NCBI GenBank assembly: GCA_002389295.1
Contig: DGOE01000166.1
Coordinates: 1 to 6,114, forward strand
Reading direction: 5' to 3'
DNA length: 6,114 nt
From: Flavobacteriales bacterium UBA4474
GTDB lineage: Bacteria; Bacteroidota; Bacteroidia; Flavobacteriales_D; Sanyastnellaceae
Positions 1 to 6,114 of this stretch are shown here, in pieces. The notes under the pieces were generated by a model, which made no database searches, had not been told where the DNA came from, and worked only from the letters and a program-made list of their open reading frames with translations. Both the position numbers and the translations under genes were made by a program. How positions within the stretch are numbered: position 1 is the first letter of the stretch; every line of letters begins with the position of its first letter.

Positions 1-51
1 GTTTTTTCGGCAACCCTGTCTATGCCCACCCCGTCAGACCCACTGCAGGAC

Positions 52-309
52 TTACTGTTTGGAAGGGCACTTGTGATCGCCGTGGGTGCAATAAACACAA
101 CAATCGTCCCCCTCAGGCCGCAGGGTGACTCCGCACTGTTTGCAATCGTAGGCGATCACGCAGTAATCGGTGGGCAGCGTCTCTGTTTCCTGATGACCAC
201 ACAGGGGGCATGTGATTTGGGATGTCGTGCTGGTCACGCGCTGCTGCATCCCGCAGGAAACAAAACCCAGCACGGACAGACCCACCAAGAAAGCACCCAT
301 GTTTTTCAT
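52..309 (-). CDS. Small cysteine-rich GDCCVxC-type lipoprotein
   Basis: An 85-residue protein of unknown biochemical role. Residues 1-19 form a lipoprotein-type signal: a short Lys-containing start, a hydrophobic stretch (AFLVGLSVLGFVSC) and a candidate lipobox ending in Cys19, so the mature protein is probably lipid-anchored. The mature part is rich in cysteine. A zinc-ribbon-like pair CPLC (34-37) is followed by Cys50, CKQC (56-59), then DCCVYC (69-74) and Cys81. The order CPxCG ... LPTDxC ... CxxCG ... LRP ... DCCVxC ... CP matches the family called GDCCVxC (seleno)protein. Here the Gly of GDCC is Asp, and ordinary Cys codons are used with no in-frame TGA. Family members are often cytosolic and sometimes lie near mercury-resistance genes; none is visible here. 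ATG at 309 was preferred to the adjacent GTG at 312. The gene is divergent from recQ. Family assignment is fairly sure; metal or redox function is inferred from the cysteines only. Confidence 0.8.
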   Translation of the reverse strand: MKNMGAFLVGLSVLGFVSCGMQQRVTSTTSQITCPLCGHQETETLPTDYCVIAYDCKQCGVTLRPEGDDCCVYCTHGDHKCPSKQ

Positions 310-448
310 CACAACGCCGATTCACTGTCCCCAAGAGACACAGCCCATTCTTCGCACAAGAAACCCCACGGTACGGGGGAAGCCCATGCGCGAATTCCAG
401 GCCAACGGCTGTAAACGTATGGAAAGTCCGCGGCGTTTTCGGTCGTTC

Positions 449-483
449 TTTGGCTTGCTGCCCTGCCTTTCACTCTAAATTTC
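449..483 (+). promoter_or_regulatory. Weak candidate Bacteroidota-type promoter for recQ
   Basis: The Bacteroidota housekeeping promoter is TTTG, about 19-21 bases, then TAnnTTTG. Here TTTG occurs at 449-452 and TAAATTTC at 476-483, one mismatch from the -7 element, 23 bases apart and about 22 bases before the recQ start. The spacing is longer than usual, so this is only a candidate. The rest of the 310-505 intergenic region shows a short CCCC/GGGG inverted repeat near 363-378 and nothing else I can support. Confidence 0.2.
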
Positions 484-505
484 CGCGCCCACCCCACCGC
501 CTGCA

Positions 506-2305
506 ATGAACAACCCGGACATCCAGACTTGTTTGAGCCAATACTGGGGTTACCCTGGACTGCGGGAGGCCCAAAAGCCCGTGATCGCAGAGGTCATGGA
601 AGGAAAGAGCGCCTTTGTGATCATGCCCACTGGAGGCGGTAAATCCATGTGCTACCAGCTCCCAGCCATGCTGAAGGCGGGGTTGACCCTGGTCATTTCG
701 CCCCTGATCGCCTTGATGAAGGACCAGGTGGACGACCTGCGCTTGAAAGGCATCGAAGCCGCATACCTCAACTCCAGCCAACACCCCGACGAATACAACC
801 GGATATTCAACTCCATCGGCAGTGGCACGCTGAAGTTGCTCTACATCGCCCCCGAGCGGCTGATGAGCATGCAAGGCGGGCTGCTGGAGCAGCTCAAGTC
901 TGTCAAAATTGACATGGTCGCGGTGGATGAAGCCCACTGCATCAGCTCTTGGGGCCACGATTTTCGGCCGGCTTACACCAAGCTCAAAGACTTGGGCACC
1001 CATTTTCCGGACGTGCCCGTATTGGCCCTCACCGCCACGGCCGATCAGGCCACCAAGCGCGACATCATCAAGCAGCTCGGGCTCGAAAACGCCGCCCTGT
1101 TCGAGAACAGTTTTGACCGGCCCGAAATCCACTATGCGGCCAAACCGCGGACCGATGAAAAGGCGCAGCTCTTGGCGTTCGTCGCCAAGCACCCTTCGGA
1201 ATCCGGCATTGTCTATTGCCTCTCGCGCAAGCGCACTCAAGAAATAGCAGAGGTCCTGCAAAGCGCCGGATACCGGGCGACATGCTACCACGCGGGACTC
1301 TCCAGCCAAGAACGCATGGAGCGCCAAGACCAGTTCATCCGCGACGAAGTGGACATCATCGCAGCGACCATCGCTTTTGGCATGGGCATCGACAAGAACA
1401 ACGTGCGCTATGTGGTGCACATGAACCTGCCCAAAAACATCGAGGGGTACTACCAAGAGACAGGCAGGGCGGGACGCGATGGGCTGGACAGCCAGGCCCT
1501 GCTCCTCCATGGCGGATCCGATTTCCACACCCTGTCCACCCATTGCCAAGTGGACGGAAACCTGGACCAGAGCAATGTGATGCTCGGCAAGCTGCGGCGC
1601 ATGCAAGACTTTGCCGATTCTCGGGTCTGCCGGCGCAAAATCTTGCTTCAATATTTCGGTGAGGAGCTTGCTGAGGACTGCGGCAAATGCGACAACTGCG
1701 AGACCACTTTTGAACAGCACGAAGGCACCGAAGACGCCCAAAAACTGCTCTCTACGGTGGCCCGCCTCGAGTGGTCTTTTGGACTGGGCCACTACATCGA
1801 CATACTCCGGGGGTCACAATCGCAAAAAATCACCGCGGCCCACCGCGCACTGTCCACCTACGGCATCGGAGCGGACAAGAGCAAGAAGCACTGGATGAGC
1901 ATAGGAAAAGAATTGATCCAACAAGGCTTCCTCACCCAAACCGTCGGCAAATACCCTGTGGTCGAACTCAACGCCCGCTCCTGGGCGGTGCTACACGGAA
2001 AGGAGCCCGTCATGTTGACCAAGTTCGAAGAAACCAAAACGGTCAAGCCTCCGCGCGCGGCAGCTTTTGAAGCCGGCTCCGAAAACCAAACGCTCTTTCA
2101 CAAATTGCGTCAGGTCCGGTATGACTTGGCCAAAGCGTCCAACGTCCCCTCCTACCTCATCCTCTCCGACCGCTCGTTGCAGGAGCTCTGTGTCACCAAA
2201 CCCCAAAACCTCACAGAACTGGCGTCTGTTCACGGTTTTGGCAAGGTCAAAGTCGCGCGGTTCGGCCAACAGTTTTTGGACGCCTTGCAACAAGCGGAGG
2301 CCTGA
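506..2305 (+). CDS. recQ: ATP-dependent DNA helicase RecQ
   Basis: A 599-residue 3'-5' superfamily 2 DNA helicase, close to the roughly 610 residues of E. coli RecQ and apparently complete. It unwinds recombination and replication intermediates in the cytoplasm. Domains in order: motif 0 with REAQ at 20-23; Walker A TGGGKS at 42-47; Walker B DEAH at 141-144, followed by the RecQ aromatic-rich loop SSWGHDFRPAY at 147-157; motif III LTATAD at 175-180; motif V ATIAFGMGIDK at 286-296; motif VI YYQETGRAGRDG at 315-326. The RecQ zinc site follows, with Cys375 and the cluster CGKCDNC supplying Cys392, Cys395 and Cys398. A winged-helix RQC region covers roughly 405-510 and an HRDC domain roughly 528-596. 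The start is secure: an in-frame TAA at 476-478 precedes it and ATG 506 is the first start after it. No Shine-Dalgarno sequence is seen. It ends 4 bases from the convergent CDGSH gene. No key residue is missing. Confidence 0.98.
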   Translation: MNNPDIQTCLSQYWGYPGLREAQKPVIAEVMEGKSAFVIMPTGGGKSMCYQLPAMLKAGLTLVISPLIALMKDQVDDLRLKGIEAAYLNSSQHPDEYNRIFNSIGSGTLKLLYIAPERLMSMQGGLLEQLKSVKIDMVAVDEAHCISSWGHDFRPAYTKLKDLGTHFPDVPVLALTATADQATKRDIIKQLGLENAALFENSFDRPEIHYAAKPRTDEKAQLLAFVAKHPSESGIVYCLSRKRTQEIAEVLQSAGYRATCYHAGLSSQERMERQDQFIRDEVDIIAATIAFGMGIDKNNVRYVVHMNLPKNIEGYYQETGRAGRDGLDSQALLLHGGSDFHTLSTHCQVDGNLDQSNVMLGKLRRMQDFADSRVCRRKILLQYFGEELAEDCGKCDNCETTFEQHEGTEDAQKLLSTVARLEWSFGLGHYIDILRGSQSQKITAAHRALSTYGIGADKSKKHWMSIGKELIQQGFLTQTVGKYPVVELNARSWAVLHGKEPVMLTKFEETKTVKPPRAAAFEAGSENQTLFHKLRQVRYDLAKASNVPSYLILSDRSLQELCVTKPQNLTELASVHGFGKVKVARFGQQFLDALQQAEA

Positions 2306-2309
2306 TCGC

Positions 2310-2549
2310 TTACCCCTGCATGTGGGACCCGTCGCAATACGGCGGATTTTTGGTCTGCTTACAGGTGCACATGGCACCCTTGCCGGTCTTTTCGGCCTCG
2401 AACACCTTGGGCACGAATGAAGTCCCTTTGTGGGCACCGTTGCACCAGGGTTGGTTGTCGGACCGGCCGCAAGCGCACCACGCGTAGGTGGCGCCCTCGA
2501 GGAGGTCTTGCATGATGGGGGCCTTTCCGGCCGATTCGGGCTTGTCCAT
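2310..2549 (-). CDS. Tandem CDGSH iron-sulfur domain protein
   Basis: A 79-residue protein with two CDGSH-type [2Fe-2S] sites, each using three Cys and one His. The first is CACGRSDNQPWCNGAH with ligands Cys25, Cys27, Cys36 and His40; the second is CTCKQTKNPPYCDGSH with Cys61, Cys63, Cys72 and His76. All eight ligands are present. Two motifs in one short chain without a membrane anchor is the arrangement of human CISD3 and its bacterial relatives (type 3 NEET proteins), which are thought to hold redox-active, transferable clusters. No signal peptide or membrane segment is seen, so it should be cytosolic, unlike its YceI neighbour. The start ATG lies 2 bases after the yceI-like stop codon, which strongly suggests co-transcription and perhaps translational coupling. 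The first motif reads CNGAH in place of CDGSH, a common type of variation. Physiological partner unknown. Confidence 0.95.
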   Translation of the reverse strand: MDKPESAGKAPIMQDLLEGATYAWCACGRSDNQPWCNGAHKGTSFVPKVFEAEKTGKGAMCTCKQTKNPPYCDGSHMQG

Positions 2550-2551
2550 GA

Positions 2552-3118
2552 TCAGCGTGTTGCGATGACGACGTTCAAGGTAATCTCATCCAGAATAGCG
2601 TTGTCTCCAAGGTTGTCGAAAAACGAACCGGAACCGTAACGAACGTCATATTGGGCACGGTCAATGACCAATTCAGCCTCGTAGGTCTTGCCCTTTTGCA
2701 CCACCTCAAACTCAACGGGATTGGCATTGCCCTTGATGGTCGCCACAGCGGAAACCGTCGCCTTGCCGCCCTTGAAGGCCGTGGCCGAACGGATTTCGAG
2801 TTGCGCCCAAGGGAACTGCTCAACGTCAAAGAAATCGGCCGACTTGAGGTGTCCCATCAGCTGGTCGCCAACCCCTTGTGGAAGGTCGGCATTGGTCATG
2901 CTGGCCATGTCGATGGCAAAAGTGCCGCCCGTGATGCGGCCGTCCTGGACCTCGAGCGTGCCGGAAGAAAACGCAATGGCCCCATTGTGCAGCTTGCCGG
3001 TAATGTTGCCGCCCTCCCAGGCAATGGACGACTGGGCCATGTCGATGGTGGCGTTCTGACCCAATGCGGTCGCGCCCACAAACAGCAGGGCCGTCAAGAA
3101 AGAAGAGATGTATTTCAT
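2552..3118 (-). CDS. Secreted YceI-family lipocalin-like protein
   Basis: A 188-residue protein of the YceI family, whose members form an extended lipocalin-like beta barrel that binds isoprenoid or other amphiphilic molecules. Residues 1-20 (MKYISSFLTALLFVGATALG) are a typical Sec signal peptide with no lipobox, so the protein is probably periplasmic. Family hallmarks follow: GGTFAIDMASM near 64-74, the HLKSADFFDVEQFP block at 90-103 and DRAQYDVRYGSGSFFDNLGD at 153-172, ending in the last strand LNVVIA. An upstream in-frame TTG at 3172 would add 18 residues in front of the signal peptide, so ATG 3118 was chosen. It lies 50 bases downstream of the Crp/Fnr-type gene and 2 bases upstream of the CDGSH gene. 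The bound ligand cannot be read from the sequence. Family is clear; function is inferred. Confidence 0.95.
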   Translation of the reverse strand: MKYISSFLTALLFVGATALGQNATIDMAQSSIAWEGGNITGKLHNGAIAFSSGTLEVQDGRITGGTFAIDMASMTNADLPQGVGDQLMGHLKSADFFDVEQFPWAQLEIRSATAFKGGKATVSAVATIKGNANPVEFEVVQKGKTYEAELVIDRAQYDVRYGSGSFFDNLGDNAILDEITLNVVIATR

Positions 3119-3168
3119 GGATTGGAATGTTGAAGTGCAAACTTCCCCCACTCCTTTCCGCTGTGCAT

Positions 3169-3780
3169 TCAACTCGATGAACTTCCGCGCGTCCCTTCCA
3201 CCCTGCGCCGACGGATCATGCTCAGCGCCTGCGGCGTGATGCCCAAATAAGATGCGATCAGCTTCTGGGATACGCGGTGGCTCAGCTCGGGATAGGTGGC
3301 GAGGAAGAACTCATAGCGCTCGAGGGCGCTCGAGCTCATCATCATCAGGACCCTGCGCTGCAGGACGCCCGCTCGTCGGTGCATGCGTTTCAACTCGGCC
3401 AGGGGGTCGAAATCGGGGTGGTCAATATGTTCGGCAATCGGCAACACGTCGACCACACTGGGCTCCATCGCCTCGATGACCAGACTGGTGGATTGGGTGA
3501 ACCCCGTGGCCTCCAGGTCGGCCAACGTCCAGCCTTCCGGGGCAAACATGTAGGTGTGTTCCTTGCCGGTTTCGTCTACGAAATAGGCGCGCAGCAAGCC
3601 GGAAACGACATGAAACAAGTGCGTCGGGCGGGCGCCCGCCACCTGCAGCTGTTCTCCTTTTTGGACCTCCATCCGCTTCACCCGCCGAAGGTAGAGAGGA
3701 CGGTGTCCCTGATCACCTTTCCTACCCGCAATCAGGGCATCCGCCCGAGAAATCGTAATTTGACTGTGCATCAGCGCCAT
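3169..3780 (-). CDS. Crp/Fnr-family transcriptional regulator
   Basis: A 203-residue DNA-binding regulator if ATG 3780 is used, or 200 residues from ATG 3771. An N-terminal cyclic-nucleotide-binding-type beta barrel covers about residues 29-115: the stretch LRRVKRMEVQKGEQL opens it, then HLFHVVSGLLRAYF and the closing IEAMEPSVVDVLP. A long dimerisation helix follows, then a C-terminal Crp-type winged helix-turn-helix at about 169-192 (VSQKLIASYLGITPQALSMI). The barrel begins before Met at 3669, which argues against a start there; a TTG at 3918 would run deep into the divergent gene and is unlikely. There is no cysteine in the protein, so an FNR-like iron-sulfur cluster is excluded, and I see no cAMP-binding GEL...RxA signature. 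It may therefore sense another signal or none. It is probably the first gene of the operon with the YceI and CDGSH genes and may control them and the divergent exoprotein gene. The tail is Gly-Ser(4). Confidence 0.92.
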   Translation of the reverse strand: MALMHSQITISRADALIAGRKGDQGHRPLYLRRVKRMEVQKGEQLQVAGARPTHLFHVVSGLLRAYFVDETGKEHTYMFAPEGWTLADLEATGFTQSTSLVIEAMEPSVVDVLPIAEHIDHPDFDPLAELKRMHRRAGVLQRRVLMMMSSSALERYEFFLATYPELSHRVSQKLIASYLGITPQALSMIRRRRVEGTRGSSSS

Positions 3781-3816
3781 TGCGGGGCCGCTGCCCCACC
3801 TTCGACCAAACCCCAG
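3781..3816. promoter_or_regulatory. Very short divergent intergenic region
   Basis: Only 36 bases separate the chosen start of the Crp/Fnr-type gene from the start of the divergent exoprotein gene. Promoters for both must overlap each other or lie within the opposing coding sequences. The stretch is GC-rich, and I see no clear TTTG/TAnnTTTG promoter or convincing palindromic operator in it. The call rests on gene geometry only. Confidence 0.3.
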
Positions 3817-6114
3817 ATGCTTCAAAGCACGGATTTCCTGAAGCCCTTGATCGGCCTTCTCTACATCGCCCTCTGTCCGATGGGCGCTGAGGCGCAATGG
3901 CTCGATTGGGACATCCAAACCGACACCCGCCTGACCCTGTCGAGCGTGGCCAACGCCGACGACGAGGAGAAGGACCTCTGGCCCGCCGACCTCAACCAGG
4001 ACGGCTGGACCGACGTCGTGGTGGTGCGCAAGGAGCCCTTCTCAGCCGCTTCGGAGCCGCCCAAGGCCGACCTGCTGCTCATCAACCAGGAGGGCGTCTT
4101 GGTGGACATGACCGCGGAGCTCGCGCCGGAATTCATCTCCAATCCGAGCTTCGCCCGCGACGTCTACGTCGTGGACGTGGACGGCGACACCTGGGAGGAC
4201 GTCATCATCGTGAACACCTTCAGCCAGCAGCCCATGCTCTACATGAACCTGGGCAATGATGTGGAGGGCGATTGGCTGGGCCTGGCGGACGAATCGGCCA
4301 CGCGCCTGCCGACCCTCTCCAGCAACGACCCGCTGATCTGCGCGGTCTGGGCCGACGACCTCACCGGCAACGGCGCCCCCGACCTCTACTTTGTGAACTA
4401 CCGCTTCAACAGCACCGGCGGGACGGCGCAGGACTTCCTGCTCATCAACGATGGCACCGGGCACTTTACCGATGAGGGCGATGCGCGGGCGGGCAACCTG
4501 CTCAACAGCGCGTTTGGAACGGCCGGGCAAATCCACGACATGGACGGCGACGGCGACCTGGACATCATCAAGAACACCACCCTCTACAATGTGGCGCCCT
4601 GGAATTCCCGCGGCGTCATCGTCCTGTTCAACGACGGCACGGGCAACTTCTCGAACTGGCAGAACCTGGTGCCGAGCGCCTCACCGTACATGTTTGAGGT
4701 GGTGGACTTCAATGACGACGGCCTGCTGGACCTCTACGTGGTGGACGACGGCAGCGACAAGGTGCTGACCGCCACCTCTCACACCGCCGACGTGAGCCTC
4801 GGGTTCAATACGGTCAACCTCGGATTCGGCTCCACCAATGGTTTCGGGGGCAATGTGCACGCCGCCGACCTGGACCTGGACGGGGATCCGGACGTGGTCG
4901 TATCCGACGTGGACGTGGACATCCCGCCGTGCAACAGCAGCCGGAGGATGACCATCTATGAAAACAACGGGGGCACCCTGAACGACCCTTACGGCACCAC
5001 GGCCTTTGACTGGGTCGCCAACAGCTACGACGTGGCGCTCCTGGACATCAACAACGACGGCCTCATCGACATCCTGAGCGGAAAATGCGCCGGGTACGAG
5101 GTCATCATGTCCAACAACTGCGAACTCGTGGGCGGGTCGGCGGACTTTGACCTGGACGGCATTCCGGATGCCTGCGACGTGTGCCCGACCAACCCCGACC
5201 CGAACTGTGAGGAAGAGGTCGATTACCCCGTCATCGGCACCGACCACAGCATGGCCCGCCAATGGAACGAGATGCTGCTCGAGAGCATCCGGGGCGACTA
5301 CGCCCGCCCCACGGTCCACGCCCGCAACCTCTGGCACAGCGCCCTGCTGATGTGGGATGCCTGGTCCGCCATGGACCCGGGGGCCTGCACCGCCTTCCTG
5401 GGTCAGGACCACGGCGGATTCACCGCCGCCTTTGATGGGTTTACCCCTTCGAACGACATCGCCACTGCCCGGGATGAGGCCATCGCATTCGGGATGTACC
5501 GGCTGCTCCAGCACCGCTTCATCGGCGCCCCGCAGGCCGCCAACCTGATGACCGGATACGACGTTCACATGGCCACCCTGGGCTACGATACGGGCTTTAC
5601 CAGCAGCGACTACAGCGGTGGCGACGGCCGCGCCCTCGGCAACTACCTCGCCGAGCAGCTCATCGCCTACGGCATGCAGGATGGCGCCAACGAACAGAAC
5701 GACTACGCCAACACTGCCTACGCACCGGTCAACCCGCCCCTCATCGTGGACCTGCCCGGCAACGAAACGGTGGTCGACCTGAACCGCTGGCAGCCCCTGA
5801 CGCTCGACCTGTTCATAGACCAGAGCGGCAACGAGATCCCCGGCGACACGCCGCCTTTCCTCTCGCCGGAATGGGGCCAGGTGACCCCGTGGGCGCTGAG
5901 CGAGCAGGACCGTGTCACCTACACCCGGGATGGCTTCGACTACCACGTCTACCACGACCCCGGGCCGCCGGCGGTACACGCCATGGACGGATCCGGGACC
6001 ACCGACCTGTTTGTGGAAGGCCACAGCATGGTCGCCCGCTGGTCCGGCCTGCTCGATCCCACCGACGGCGTGGATTGGGACATCAGCCCCGCCTCCATCG
6101 GCAACCGCTCCGAC
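3817..6114 (+). CDS. Secreted FG-GAP propeller protein with vanadium haloperoxidase-like region (3' truncated)
   Basis: The first 766 residues of a longer protein; the frame is open to the right edge. Residues 1-26 are a Sec signal peptide with a hydrophobic core LIGLLYIAL and a likely cleavage site AEA^QW. Seven FG-GAP/VCBS-type calcium motifs follow, beginning at residues 58, 120, 181, 241, 297, 351 and 410, which suggests a seven-bladed propeller. A thrombospondin type 3 repeat occupies 443-464 (DFDLDGIPDACDVCPTN, then Cys464). From about 469 the sequence (DHSMARQWNEMLLESIRGD, then RPTVHARNLWHSALLMWDAW) resembles the helical region found before the PAP2-like catalytic domain in DUF6851/vanadium-dependent haloperoxidase-type proteins of Bacteroidota. 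The metal-site residues of that family would lie further on and cannot be seen, so enzymatic activity is unproven. Such proteins often end in a type IX secretion sorting domain, also out of view. ATG 3817 is chosen because it directly precedes the signal peptide. Third codon positions are almost all G or C, more so than in recQ. Confidence 0.9.
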   Translation, partial: MLQSTDFLKPLIGLLYIALCPMGAEAQWLDWDIQTDTRLTLSSVANADDEEKDLWPADLNQDGWTDVVVVRKEPFSAASEPPKADLLLINQEGVLVDMTAELAPEFISNPSFARDVYVVDVDGDTWEDVIIVNTFSQQPMLYMNLGNDVEGDWLGLADESATRLPTLSSNDPLICAVWADDLTGNGAPDLYFVNYRFNSTGGTAQDFLLINDGTGHFTDEGDARAGNLLNSAFGTAGQIHDMDGDGDLDIIKNTTLYNVAPWNSRGVIVLFNDGTGNFSNWQNLVPSASPYMFEVVDFNDDGLLDLYVVDDGSDKVLTATSHTADVSLGFNTVNLGFGSTNGFGGNVHAADLDLDGDPDVVVSDVDVDIPPCNSSRRMTIYENNGGTLNDPYGTTAFDWVANSYDVALLDINNDGLIDILSGKCAGYEVIMSNNCELVGGSADFDLDGIPDACDVCPTNPDPNCEEEVDYPVIGTDHSMARQWNEMLLESIRGDYARPTVHARNLWHSALLMWDAWSAMDPGACTAFLGQDHGGFTAAFDGFTPSNDIATARDEAIAFGMYRLLQHRFIGAPQAANLMTGYDVHMATLGYDTGFTSSDYSGGDGRALGNYLAEQLIAYGMQDGANEQNDYANTAYAPVNPPLIVDLPGNETVVDLNRWQPLTLDLFIDQSGNEIPGDTPPFLSPEWGQVTPWALSEQDRVTYTRDGFDYHVYHDPGPPAVHAMDGSGTTDLFVEGHSMVARWSGLLDPTDGVDWDISPASIGNRSD
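3988..5070 (+). repeat. Seven FG-GAP/VCBS calcium-binding repeats inside the exoprotein
   Basis: Protein-level repeats with the pattern D-x-[DN]-x-D-G-x-x-D: DLNQDGWTD (58-66), DVDGDTWED (120-128), DLTGNGAPD (181-189), DMDGDGDLD (241-249), DFNDDGLLD (297-305), DLDLDGDPD (351-359) and DINNDGLID (410-418). Start-to-start distances are 62, 61, 60, 56, 54 and 59 residues. Copies 2 and 3 deviate at ligand or glycine positions and the other five fit exactly. The regular spacing and count of seven fit one complete integrin-alpha-like beta-propeller. Confidence 0.85.

Noticed and set aside
1..51. T-rich left edge (GTTTTTTCGG), possible terminator
   Set aside because: No convincing stem can be paired with the T run on either strand within the window.
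363..378. CCCC/GGGG inverted repeat in the 310-505 intergenic region
   Set aside because: The stem is only four pairs with a 7-8 base loop and no T-tract, too weak to call a terminator or operator.
470..1792. A 440-residue minus-strand open frame across recQ
   Set aside because: It is codon-register antisense to a textbook RecQ with every motif intact; no recognisable domain is seen in it.
2651..3133. Plus-strand open frames of 120-160 residues across the YceI gene
   Set aside because: They are shadows of a clear YceI-family gene with a signal peptide on the other strand.
3315..3346. Repeated CTCGAG sites and a CATCATCAT run
   Set aside because: They lie inside the regulator coding sequence and encode Leu-Glu and consecutive Met residues, so there is no need for a separate function.
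4681..6024. A 447-residue minus-strand open frame across the exoprotein gene
   Set aside because: It is in codon register with the sense frame, so Asp codons (GAC) read as Val (GTC), which explains its Val-rich, low-complexity composition. The sense frame has a signal peptide and clear motifs.

Overview
The window looks like a stretch of chromosome from a GC-rich member of the Bacteroidota, perhaps an uncultured marine or freshwater Flavobacteriales-type lineage. The evidence is indirect: no clear Shine-Dalgarno sequences precede the starts, there is a short Crp/Fnr-type regulator of the kind common in this phylum, and there is a large secreted FG-GAP/thrombospondin-type-3 protein. No rRNA, tRNA, CRISPR array, insertion sequence or phage gene was seen.

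Layout: (1) 52-309, minus strand, a small cysteine-rich lipoprotein of the GDCCVxC type. (2) 310-505, a 196-base divergent intergenic region with at most a weak promoter. (3) 506-2305, plus strand, a complete RecQ DNA helicase. (4) On the minus strand, convergent with recQ, three closely spaced genes read from right to left: a Crp/Fnr-family regulator (3169-3780), a secreted YceI-family protein (2552-3118) and a tandem CDGSH iron-sulfur protein (2310-2549). They are separated by 50 and 2 bases and probably form one operon. (5) From 3817 to the right edge, plus strand and divergent from the regulator, runs a long secreted protein cut off by the window. It has a signal peptide, seven calcium-type DxDxDG repeats at roughly 60-residue spacing (a probable seven-bladed propeller), one thrombospondin type 3 repeat, and the beginning of a region resembling the helical N-terminal part of vanadium-dependent haloperoxidase-like proteins.

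How they may work together: recQ is a stand-alone repair gene. The regulator-YceI-CDGSH set suggests a small redox or stress-related unit, but that role is inferred from family membership and spacing. The large secreted protein starts only 36 bases from the regulator, so the two probably share a control region. No established defence system or clearly new system is visible. The least ordinary item is the propeller plus haloperoxidase-like exoprotein, whose catalytic part lies beyond the window.
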